Part shown: one piece after another, positions 1-5,945 of the stretch
How the letters are laid out: the number at the start of each line of letters is the position of its first letter
Numbering within the stretch: the first letter of the stretch is position 1
NCBI GenBank assembly: GCA_934196125.1
Contig: CAKPVT010000016.1
Coordinates: forward strand, 1-38,827
DNA: 38,827 nucleotides
Direction: 5' to 3'
DNA from: an uncultured Streptococcus sp.
GTDB lineage: Bacteria > Bacillota > Bacilli > Lactobacillales > Streptococcaceae
Position numbers and translations under genes: made by a program
The notes under the pieces: model-generated
The model's input: the letters and a program-made list of their open reading frames with translations, nothing else
Told to the model about the DNA's origin: nothing
Database searches by the model: none

Positions 1-78
1 GCTTACTTTGTCAAGAACTCTTTTAGCTTTTCTCAAGCTGATAAGCATAAACAATAGCTCTCTTGCGACAGCTCATCC

Positions 79-107
79 AGTATACTAAACTTAAGATAAA
101 CTGTCAA
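79..107 (-). promoter_or_regulatory. Strong sigma-A type promoter reading out of the window
   Basis: On the minus strand a perfect -35 TTGACA (102-107) is followed after exactly 17 bp by TATACT (79-84). It points left, so it should drive a gene outside the window; about 75 bp of its leader are visible. The rest of 1-343 shows no convincing gene on either strand. Confidence 0.6.
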
Positions 108-343
108 CTATTTTTAGCATTTTTTACTGCAGTAGTATTAACTCCAAGTGGTATTTCCAACCCTTAACGGCAGGTATATCTTCTTATGTTTAATTTTTTC
201 CTATCATAAAGTTTATTATGCACTACAGAGGACTTATATTGCCGATTTTTAACAAATACGACAGCTCTTCAGCTTTTGGAAACAAAAAAACATCCAAGAT
301 AAAAACCTTGAATGTCTTGAAACGTTGATATAATCGTATTGAT

Positions 344-391
344 TAACGTTTTGAGAATTGACTTGCTTTACGAGCTTTTTAAGACCTGGTT
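344..391 (-). repeat. Degenerate copy of the rpsI 3' end (distal att site)
   Basis: This stretch matches the last ~48 bp of rpsI (4883-4930) in the same orientation, with about seven substitutions and one deleted base. The shared tail TTAAGACCTGGTT is exact. A duplicated gene end in direct orientation is the footprint of a site-specific integrative element. The deleted base shows this copy is no longer under coding constraint. Confidence 0.75.
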
Positions 392-417
392 TGAACAAAT
401 TTTGTTTGAACAAATTT
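390..417. repeat. Tandem 13-bp direct repeat beside the distal att
   Basis: TTTGAACAAATTT occurs at 390-402 and 405-417, a 15-bp period, immediately inside the degenerate rpsI end. Apart from this and the TGGTGTGAA motifs, nothing coding is seen in 392-566. Confidence 0.5.
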
Positions 418-495
418 CAAAAGTCTTTAATATCAATGCTTTTTGCGCTTTTCTGAAAGCGTTATTTCAATAAATTTCAACTAATTTCATCTAAA

Positions 496-557
496 TGGTG
501 TGAATTTTATCCCCAAAATACATGAATTGAGCTGATAAATACTAAAAGTTCACACCA
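496..557. repeat. Inverted TGGTGTGAA motifs at the left end of the element
   Basis: TGGTGTGAATTTTA starts at 496 and its partner TTCACACCA lies at 549-557. The same nonamer recurs at the other end of the element (4784, 4835, and a TGGTATGAATTTT variant at 4796). Repeats placed at both ends suit arm-type integrase or excisionase binding sites; that role is inferred. Confidence 0.45.
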
Positions 558-566
558 TTAGTTAAA

Positions 567-1067
567 TTATTTTTTGTTACGTACGTTTTTCTTAGATGAT
601 AGACCTCCTAATTTATTTCTTATAGCATTTGAGCAAACCTCCGTTAGAGGTTCTCCTATTGCCTCCTTGTAATTAAATCCCAATAATTGCATAGTCTTCA
701 AAGTATCCTTATTAAGTAAAGCAACTAATTGTTTCATTGAATCTTCTTTCCCATCTTCAACACTAATAAATGAAGATAGCAGAGAAATAACCCGTTCTAA
801 AGTGTTGTGCAAATACTCAATATCTTTATCATCAATATGTACTTTTTCATATTCTTCTTTATATGCCTGAGCAATTCTGATTGCCTGTTCTCGTTCCGAA
901 AGCAACTCATTTACAATTTCATCATAAGTATTTCGTAATTTATCGGCGTTACGTTCTTCCTTTAATGATTGAATTTTACTGTTCACTAGTGTTGTTGTTC
1001 CCTTAAATGTTAGAGTTCCCAACTCAATCCCTGCTTTTACTAAAGCTTCTGTAATATATGGCTCCAT
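567..1067 (-). CDS. Hypothetical protein, element cargo
   Basis: A 166-residue soluble protein that I do not recognise. Residues ~1-30 are mildly hydrophobic (a repeated GxELGTLTFKG pattern). Residues ~30-80 are rich in E, K and R and predicted helical or coiled coil. The C-terminal part carries the LLGFNYKEAIGEPLTEV segment and a basic tail. There is no signal peptide or clear membrane span. The ATG at 1065-1067 follows a GAGGTG ribosome site at proper spacing, so the gene looks intact. It is divergent from the Fic toxin-antitoxin pair and is the first intact gene inside the element. An accessory or defence role is possible but nothing in the sequence shows it. Confidence 0.6.
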   Translation of the reverse strand: MEPYITEALVKAGIELGTLTFKGTTTLVNSKIQSLKEERNADKLRNTYDEIVNELLSEREQAIRIAQAYKEEYEKVHIDDKDIEYLHNTLERVISLLSSFISVEDGKEDSMKQLVALLNKDTLKTMQLLGFNYKEAIGEPLTEVCSNAIRNKLGGLSSKKNVRNKK

Positions 1068-1178
1068 GCTACACCTCTATTATTTCTTTTCATAATAAAA
1101 CTATTTTACCATAAATCTACATTTAATATGATATATCTTTTAGTCTCTATCCCTTCGTGTAAATATAACGAGTTTATG

Positions 1179-1211
1179 GTATAATATAGTGTAATAGAGG
1201 CAATATTATAC
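1179..1211 (+). promoter_or_regulatory. Promoter with dyad operator of the Fic toxin-antitoxin operon
   Basis: An extended -10 (TGGTATAAT; hexamer 1180-1185) lies upstream of the antitoxin gene. A perfect 9-bp inverted repeat, GTATAATAT (1179-1187) and ATATTATAC (1203-1211), overlaps this -10 and the leader. It is a good candidate autorepression operator. AAGGAGG (1212-1218) is the ribosome site for the ATG at 1225. Confidence 0.5.
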
Positions 1212-1224
1212 AAGGAGGTTTACC

Positions 1225-1413
1225 ATGACTCTTGATGTAAACAAAGAAAAACTAACAATTCTAGGGGTTCCCTTTGATAACTTTTCAGACTTTGATACTG
1301 TCTGGTATGCTATTGGGTCATCAATGATTGAAAATTATGAACCTACCGTTCAAGATGTGATTGATTTAAAAACTTATGTTATCAATAGACGAAAGGAATT
1401 AAATATTGGTTAA
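1225..1413 (+). CDS. VbhA-like antitoxin of the Fic toxin
   Basis: A small 62-residue protein directly upstream of, and overlapping, fic. It contains S-S-M-I-E-N (residues ~33-38), which fits the Fic inhibitory signature (S/T)xxxE(G/N). In class I Fic systems the Glu of this motif blocks productive ATP binding in the partner Fic protein. The following TVQDVIDLKTYV segment has the spacing seen after the inhibitory helix in VbhA-type antitoxins. A perfect AAGGAGG precedes the ATG. It should act in the cytoplasm by binding the Fic protein. The function is assigned from the motif plus context; overall similarity is modest over so short a protein. Confidence 0.75.
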   Translation: MTLDVNKEKLTILGVPFDNFSDFDTVWYAIGSSMIENYEPTVQDVIDLKTYVINRRKELNIG

Positions 1414-2014
1414 AAATCAATACGAAAGTTACGAGTATATTGACCCTAATAATCAGTATACTTATCCAAATTCTACCGTCTTAATCAACAAACAAAATAT
1501 TACTACTATTGAAGCCTATCGGAGCGAACACCTATTCGTTACTAGAAGGCTTGCTGATTTGCGTTTAAAAGCCATTGAAGTCTACTCTATTAGTGATATT
1601 TTGGCTATTCATAACTATTTGTTTCAAGATGTCTATACTTGGGCAGGGCAATATCGCAAGGTGAATATTTCAAAAAGTGGTAATCCTTTTATGCCAATAC
1701 AATCTTTTAATACTGCCGAAACCTATATGAATAACCTCATTCACACCTATCATCAAACTGCAAACTCAAAAGATGAGATTATTAAGCAGTTAGCAAAAAT
1801 CCTTGATAACCTCAATTATTTTCATCCTTTTCGAGAGGGTAATGGGCGAACTCAACGAGAAGTCATTCGTTCTTTAGCACTATCAAAAGGATATTCTGCA
1901 CAAGTACGGGTGGAACAAGATGATGATATCTATAATCTTTATATGGACGGAACAGTCTATGGAGACCTAGGAAAATTAGAAGAATTATTTGATAAAATAC
2001 TTGTTAATCACTGA
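1406..2014 (+). CDS. fic: Fic/DOC family AMP-transferase toxin
   Basis: A 202-residue Fic-domain protein. The active-site loop HPFREGNGR (residues ~145-153), followed by TQR, matches HPFx(D/E)GNGRxxR in full, so catalysis (AMPylation of target hydroxyls using ATP) should be intact. A hairpin-type QDVYTWAGQYRKVNIS segment (~75-90) is also typical. The start is a TTG at 1406 that overlaps the antitoxin stop (TAA 1411-1413), with GAAAGGA upstream. The overlap implies translational coupling so that antitoxin is made first. VbhT-like toxins act on DNA gyrase and topoisomerase IV; the target here is not shown by the sequence. The gene is cargo of the rpsI-associated element. Confidence 0.88.
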   Translation: MVKNQYESYEYIDPNNQYTYPNSTVLINKQNITTIEAYRSEHLFVTRRLADLRLKAIEVYSISDILAIHNYLFQDVYTWAGQYRKVNISKSGNPFMPIQSFNTAETYMNNLIHTYHQTANSKDEIIKQLAKILDNLNYFHPFREGNGRTQREVIRSLALSKGYSAQVRVEQDDDIYNLYMDGTVYGDLGKLEELFDKILVNH

Positions 2015-2021
2015 AGTTAAA

Positions 2022-2103
2022 GAATTAAGTTTTAAAGAAAAGCTTATGAAATCAACATTTCTAGACTTTTATGTTACTCAAAATGGCGGTTTATCTAATT
2101 GGA
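2022..2103 (+). repeat. Left copy of imperfect direct repeat flanking the peptidase cassette
   Basis: This region aligns with 2866-2952. Shared blocks are GAATTAAGTT, a central ATGAAATCAA, a CTAG-containing arm, and a 3' TCTAATTGGAA-like end. In this copy the hairpin arms are worn, but they could still form a weak terminator after fic. Confidence 0.55.
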
Positions 2104-2129
2104 AAAAGCGATAGAATATGTGGTATAAT
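2099..2129 (+). promoter_or_regulatory. Promoter of the S51 peptidase gene
   Basis: An extended -10 TGGTATAAT (hexamer 2124-2129) with a weak -35 TTGGAA (2099-2104, 19-bp spacing). It lies 37 bp upstream of the ATG at 2167. Confidence 0.5.
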
Positions 2130-2166
2130 ATCTTTGATAAGTATATTCAGAAATGGAGGTTATCAC

Positions 2167-2772
2167 ATGAAACTTTTTCTAACATCTTATATAGCTGGAA
2201 CTGAGAAACAGCTAAAAGATTTTTTAAAAGATTATGATTCAAGAATCCTATTTATTCCAACCGCAGGTAATGTAGAAGAATATACTGGATATATTGATGA
2301 AGGAATAAAAACTCTTGAAAACCTTGGCTTTATGGTCGATATTCTAGATATCGCTCAAGAAAATAAGAAAGAGTGTGACCTAGCTATCGCTTCTTGTAAT
2401 TGTCTTTGTATATCTGGTGGAAATACTTTCTATCTGTTACAGGAATTAAAAAAGAAGAAGTTGATAGAACTCATTAAACAAAGATTGGCAGAAGGAATGC
2501 TTTATATAGGAGAATCTGCAGGAGCAATCATTACTTCTGAAAATATTGAGTATAATTCTATAATGGACAACCCAAACATTGCAACTGAATTAAAGGATTA
2601 TACTGGTCTCAATCTCTGGAACAAGTTCTTGCTTCCTCATAATAACGAATTTCCCTTCATAGAAAGTACCACTGAAACTATTCATACATACGCTGAAAAA
2701 TTGGATTTACTACCGATTGACAATCAGACCGCAGTTATTATAGAAAATGAGCAATTTTCAGTTATCAGGTGA
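2167..2772 (+). CDS. Peptidase S51 (PepE-like) with frameshifted C-terminus
   Basis: A 201-residue class I glutamine-amidotransferase-like serine peptidase of family S51 (dipeptidase E/cyanophycinase relatives). The nucleophile elbow GESAGA (~residues 118-123) and the downstream LLPHNNEFP histidine segment are present. The start is ATG 2167 with GGAGGT at 2155-2160; an upstream in-frame ATG at 2071 lacks such a site and precedes the promoter. After ...QFSVI the frame ends at TGA 2770-2772. Shifting by one base gives GEYDNHSIYPYLKNQECD and a stop at 2822-2824, the expected family ending, so a one-base insertion near 2767 removed 18 residues. Activity may survive because the catalytic residues lie upstream. 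Confidence 0.8.
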   Translation: MKLFLTSYIAGTEKQLKDFLKDYDSRILFIPTAGNVEEYTGYIDEGIKTLENLGFMVDILDIAQENKKECDLAIASCNCLCISGGNTFYLLQELKKKKLIELIKQRLAEGMLYIGESAGAIITSENIEYNSIMDNPNIATELKDYTGLNLWNKFLLPHNNEFPFIESTTETIHTYAEKLDLLPIDNQTAVIIENEQFSVIR

Positions 2773-2865
2773 GTATGATAATCACTCAATTTATCCATAT
2801 TTGAAAAACCAAGAATGCGATTAAGCCAATACTTCTAACAGATATACACACATCTTACACTTGTG

Positions 2866-2952
2866 GAATTAAGTTAAAAATATTTAAACAGCCTATGAAA
2901 TCAATGTTCCTAGGCTGTTTTTTGCTTAAAACGCAGTTGGGTCTATTAGAAT
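2866..2952 (+). repeat. Right copy of imperfect direct repeat flanking the peptidase cassette
   Basis: Matches 2022-2103 in the same orientation. This copy keeps a good terminator hairpin in its middle, unlike the left copy. Confidence 0.55.
2886..2923 (+). terminator. Rho-independent terminator after the S51 peptidase
   Basis: AACAGCCTA (from 2887) pairs with TAGGCTGTT and is followed by a run of T. The loop carries ATGAAATCAATG. Confidence 0.75.
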
Positions 2953-3022
2953 GGTAGCCCCTATTCAATCATCTTCTATACCACTTTTTCTACATCGTCA
3001 TGCTTTCTAAATTTTTAGCGAA

Positions 3023-3544
3023 TTACTTTAAGGCAAATTTTTTCCACTTACGAATTTTGGTTCTGAATGTCCCAAAAGGAGCTACAGTATTAATATGAAT
3101 AAACTTATAAACTTCCCAGACCGCATTCTTGGTTGCCCCATCAGCCCATTTGCGCATATGAGGTTTGAATAAGACCTCCTCACCCATTAAATCAATCATA
3201 TTACATATAGCATACACATTGTCACTGAGTCGAGCTGTGAGTTCTTTAATTGTTAAACCAGCATAGGTGTCAGTAAAATACTGATAGAGCTCCCCAAGTT
3301 GATTCCACTTAAAGGTTTCAGTAGGTGTTTTAACCTCTAAACCTCTCAATTCATCTGATTCCCATTTTAATATTAGAGCAGTCCATCCAACCTGATATGC
3401 TAGATTCTCCGCCGGTGTCCTATCAACTTCATCAATTCTTACATCCTTCAGATCTTCGGGAATTTCATTGAATTCAGCAATATACTTTTTACATGATTTT
3501 AATACTTCTTCCTTAAGTTCATCTTTATCTGCATATGTTCTCAT
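3023..3544 (-). CDS. ClbS/DfsB family four-helix-bundle protein
   Basis: A 173-residue protein matching the ClbS/DfsB (DUF1706) family. It starts MRTYADKDELKEEVLKSC. The hallmark DRTPAENLAYQVGWTALI segment (~41-58) is followed by a W/E-rich region typical of this DinB-like bundle, and a KIRKWKK basic end. ClbS of E. coli protects against the genotoxin colibactin, but most relatives in Firmicutes have no known substrate, so the role here is unknown. The ATG at 3542-3544 has a strong GGGAGGG site, and a TATAAT (3575-3580, minus strand) lies upstream. It follows the truncated XRE regulator gene on the same strand. Confidence 0.8.
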   Translation of the reverse strand: MRTYADKDELKEEVLKSCKKYIAEFNEIPEDLKDVRIDEVDRTPAENLAYQVGWTALILKWESDELRGLEVKTPTETFKWNQLGELYQYFTDTYAGLTIKELTARLSDNVYAICNMIDLMGEEVLFKPHMRKWADGATKNAVWEVYKFIHINTVAPFGTFRTKIRKWKKFALK

Positions 3545-3604
3545 TGTATTCCCTCCCTTGATTCAATCAAATTCATTATACTATAATTATTACTCTTTAA
3601 TTCT

Positions 3605-4096
3605 TTATAAACTTGTCTTTTCAAATCGAATTACATCAAGTTCTTTGTCTGATTGGTCTTTATATAACGCAATGAGATTGTCTGTTTTCTTCTGAATATC
3701 TTTTTCATATTTAAGGGTGATAAGATCGATTTTATCCTCATCAGACATGGTATTACTGCTTTCCAATTCTAACGCTTGATTGAGCTGCTCTTTTGTATAA
3801 TTTTTTTGCTCCACCTCTCGCTGAAATTTTGAGTAATCAAAAAGACTTTGTAACAGTAATTCTTCTTCTGCCATACGAGCATACTGAAAGTTATTTGCTA
3901 ATCTCTCCAAATGCTCTGCCCACTTCAAATCTCCCTTCTTTTCTCCAAGCTCACTGTAAGGAAAAAGTTCATCAACATCAATTTTCAAGGCTTTTGCTAT
4001 ATCTTCAAGGCGCTCCCAACTTGGTTCGGTAGTGCCTTTTTCGTAATTAATAATCGTCTGTTTAGTTACACCGAGTAGAGCTTCCCCTTTATCCAT
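3605..4096 (-). pseudogene. XRE-family regulator lacking its N-terminus
   Basis: The 163-residue frame begins inside a helix-turn-helix: LLGVTKQTIINYEKGTTEPSW is the second half of an XRE (Cro/CI) domain, followed by LEDIAKALKIDVDELF. Helix 1 and the start of helix 2, normally ~20 further residues, are missing. The sequence upstream of the chance ATG (4094-4096) shows no XRE similarity and becomes the coiled-coil fragment on the other strand. The C-terminal ~110 residues are charged and helical with no recognised domain. The most economical reading is truncation by recombination near 4097. DNA binding is probably lost. Confidence 0.65.
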
Positions 4097-4097
4097 T

Positions 4098-4259
4098 AAC
4101 CAAAAAATTAATCGCCTAACTGTTCAACTAAAACGATTAAGTCAAAGAGTAACTAACTTAACACAACAGAAACAGGTATTAGCTATTCGTGTTGAACAGT
4201 TAAGTAAACAGATTGAAGATTTAGAGAAGGCAAAAAAGAAAAAATTATTCGGGAAGTGA
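4098..4259 (+). pseudogene. C-terminal coiled-coil fragment of an unidentified gene
   Basis: An open plus-strand frame of 53 codons ending at TGA 4257-4259 encodes a heptad-rich helix (LTVQLKRLSQRVTNL, then VEQLSKQIEDLEKAKKKK) and ends KKLFGK. There is no start codon or ribosome site; the frame runs into the truncated XRE gene on the other strand. Plasmid replication-associated proteins of lactic acid bacteria often end in such a coiled coil with a basic/aromatic tail, but I cannot assign the family. It is probably a gene 3' end left by the same rearrangement that cut the XRE gene. Confidence 0.45.
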
Positions 4260-4459
4260 GCACGGCTAGAAGCACAACGCTATGGGCGAGTGTATGGTAC
4301 ACGGTAGCCCATATTAGCGTGTCCGTGCTTGGACGGGCGAAGCTTACCCTAAGAATACCCCATTACTAATAGGGGGGTACGAACGTACACGAAAGTAGAG
4401 CTAAACCCTTGAGACATCTGGCGTTAGAGCTAATCCGTTGAACGTTTCGCTGAAATCCC
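4260..4459. other. Structured non-coding stretch of the element
   Basis: No gene is seen here. It has nested inverted repeats: AGCACGG (just upstream of 4270) with CCGTGCT (near 4324); ACGCTATGGGC with GCCCATATTAGCGT inside it; and ACCCCATT...AGGGGGGT (~4356-4378). Three imperfect direct repeats follow: AGAGCTAAACCCTTGA at 4397, AGAGCTAATCCGTTGA at 4426 and a weaker GCTGAAATCCCTTGG near 4449. This could be a relic origin of transfer or replication, or a recombination control region. Confidence 0.35.
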
Positions 4460-4539
4460 TTGGGAGAGTATGGCTCAAAGACAATTCTATGTACGTTTAG
4501 AAAAGATGACCATTTTGAAACCACAAAGGAGAACACTAT

Positions 4540-4783
4540 TATGTCAAACTTAACACTTACCGATACAACAATCAAACTTGGCGAATTGAATTTAGTACAT
4601 GCTACACCGCATAAATTACGACATACTGGCGCTACACTTGCTAAGCAAGCCGGAACATCACTTGAAGCTATTTCAGAAGCATTAACTCACAGTGATACTA
4701 TCACTACCAGAGCTTATGTTAATACTTCAAATGTCATCCCAATGGCTGTCGGAGAAATCGCCTACCGTAATCTTAAAAAGTAA
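4540..4783 (+). pseudogene. int: Tyrosine recombinase (integrase) C-terminal remnant
   Basis: An ~80-residue frame with a good AGGAG site and ATG at 4540. Residues ~20-80 are the end of a phage/ICE-type integrase: HKLRHT (catalytic Arg), LTHSD (His) and Y in RAYVNT (nucleophile). The N-terminal arm- and core-binding domains and the first catalytic Arg, normally ~280 more residues, are absent. The first ~18 residues (MSNLTLTDTTIKLGELNL) do not look like integrase sequence, so this is a deletion fusion of another gene start to the int end. It lies 99 bp from the rpsI end, as expected for the integrase of an rpsI-targeting element. It cannot recombine DNA by itself. Confidence 0.75.
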
Positions 4784-4843
4784 TGGTGTGAAAAGTGGTA
4801 TGAATTTTGCCAAAAAACATCAAAAAACACCCCATGGTGTGAA
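4784..4843. repeat. TGGTGTGAA motifs at the right end of the element
   Basis: TGGTGTGAAA (4784), TGGTATGAATTTTG (4796) and TGGTGTGAA (4835-4843) lie between the int remnant and the rpsI end. They match motifs at 496 and 549-557 near the distal att copy. Confidence 0.45.
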
Positions 4844-4881
4844 CTATGAAGTGTTGATAAATGCTGTATTGCAGTCGTTTC

Positions 4882-5274
4882 CTAACGTTTAGAGAACTGG
4901 CTAGCTTTACGTGCTTTCTTAAGACCTGGTTTTTTACGTTCAACCATACGAGCATCACGTGTAAGAAGACCAGCGCGTTTCAATGAATCACGGAAATTTG
5001 GATCTACTTGAAGCAATGCGCGAGCGATACCGTGACGGATAGCTCCTGATTGACCTGCGTAACCCCCACCTACAACGTTAACGAAAACGTCGTATGAACC
5101 TTCAGTTGATGTAACTGCAAATGGTTGGTTAATAACAAGACGAAGGTCAGCATGTGGGATGTATTCTTCTACATCTTTTTTGTTAACTGTAATTTTACCA
5201 GTACCTGGAACTAAACGTACGCGTGCAACAGCGTTTTTACGACGACCAGTACCTGTGTATTGTGCTTGTGCCAT
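4882..5274 (-). CDS. rpsI: 30S ribosomal protein S9
   Basis: Full-length S9 (130 residues) starting MAQAQYTGTGRRKNAVARVR and ending in the conserved KKARKASQFSKR tail that reaches the ribosomal P site and contacts tRNA. The conserved GGGYAGQSGAIRHGIARAL block is present. It follows rplM by 22 bp and is co-transcribed with it. Its 3' end is the attachment site of the decayed element, and integration kept the reading frame intact. Confidence 0.98.
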   Translation of the reverse strand: MAQAQYTGTGRRKNAVARVRLVPGTGKITVNKKDVEEYIPHADLRLVINQPFAVTSTEGSYDVFVNVVGGGYAGQSGAIRHGIARALLQVDPNFRDSLKRAGLLTRDARMVERKKPGLKKARKASQFSKR

Positions 5275-5296
5275 TTAATAGATGCTCCTTTCTCTC

Positions 5297-5743
5297 TTAG
5301 ATAAGTCCTTTGATATCAAGTACTTCTGGTTGTTGTGCAGCATGTGTATGCTCGCTACCTACGAAGACTTTCAATTTCATGCCTTGTGCACGTCCAAGAG
5401 TGTTGTGTGGAAGCATGCCTTTAACTGATTTTTCAATCAAGCGAACAGCATTTTTAGAACGAAGTTCACCAGCTGAAATTTGTTTCAAACCACCTGGATA
5501 CATTGAATGAGTGTAGTAGATTTTATCAGTTACTTTTTTACCAGTTAATTTAACTTTTTCAGCATTGATAACGATAACGAAATCACCTGTATCAGTGTGT
5601 GGTGTAAATGTTGGTTTGTTTTTTCCGCGAAGTACGCTAGCAACTACTGCAGAAAGACGTCCAAGAGGTACATCTGTTGCGTCAACAACGTACCATTTAC
5701 GTTCAACTTGGCCTGGTTTAGCCATGAATGTTGTTTTGTTCAT
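5297..5743 (-). CDS. rplM: 50S ribosomal protein L13
   Basis: 148-residue L13, an early-assembling large-subunit protein. The start is the ATG at 5741-5743 (MNKTTFMAKPGQVERKWYVV) with GGAGAA upstream. The frame stays open a further 35 codons, but that extension is leader RNA, not protein. The conserved GRLSAVVASVLRGKNKPTF and LKVFVGSEHTHAAQ segments are present. It is the first gene of the rplM-rpsI operon. Confidence 0.98.
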   Translation of the reverse strand: MNKTTFMAKPGQVERKWYVVDATDVPLGRLSAVVASVLRGKNKPTFTPHTDTGDFVIVINAEKVKLTGKKVTDKIYYTHSMYPGGLKQISAGELRSKNAVRLIEKSVKGMLPHNTLGRAQGMKLKVFVGSEHTHAAQQPEVLDIKGLI

Positions 5744-5850
5744 GAGTTCTCCTATACGAATTCGTTTTTGTTTACAAAGTGTGGATGTTCCGGTCCACGA
5801 ATTATTTGAAAGGTTCCGGGGCCTTACAAATGGGGTAAACAATACCATTT
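5744..5850 (-). ncRNA. Probable L13 leader (autoregulatory mRNA structure)
   Basis: About 105 nt of untranslated leader lie between the promoter and rplM. It is locally GC-rich, with complementary CCCATTTGTAAGGCCCCGG and GGACCGGAAC segments. Bacilli have a known L13 leader at this place, which represses the operon when L13 is in excess. The identification rests on position and composition, not a covariance-model hit. Confidence 0.5.
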
Positions 5851-5853
5851 ATT

Positions 5854-5883
5854 ATGATACCAAAAAAAGTGGTACCAAGTCAA
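5854..5883 (-). promoter_or_regulatory. rplM-rpsI promoter
   Basis: -35 TTGACT (5878-5883) and -10 TATCAT (5854-5859), 18 bp apart, on the minus strand. Confidence 0.55.
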
Positions 5884-5945
5884 CACTTACCTACCATCTT
5901 TTCTAAGTTTTTTAGCGATTTTTTCTTCTTTTCCATAGAAAACGC

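Larger units (their letters stand above)
344..4930. mobile_element. Decayed integrative element at the rpsI 3' end
   Basis: The boundaries are the degenerate rpsI-end copy on the left and the real rpsI end on the right. The integrase remnant (4540-4783) sits next to rpsI, the usual arrangement for tyrosine-recombinase elements. The rpsI 3' end is a known integration site for streptococcal integrative elements. The cargo is Fic toxin-antitoxin, S51 peptidase, ClbS-like protein and regulator remnants; no conjugation or relaxase gene survives. Truncated int, truncated XRE, a frameshifted peptidase and the diverged att copy all indicate an old, immobile remnant. Confidence 0.7.

Noticed and set aside
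2071..2166. Upstream 32-codon extension of the S51 peptidase
   Set aside because: It contains the repeat and the promoter, lacks a ribosome site, and the ATG at 2167 has GGAGGT.
4773..4958. 61-codon minus-strand frame across the rpsI end
   Set aside because: It overlaps rpsI in another frame and the element end; there is no ribosome site or similarity.
5744..5848. 35-residue N-terminal extension of L13
   Set aside because: The conserved start MNKTTFMAKPG has its own ribosome site, and the extension has no L13 similarity and looks like leader RNA.
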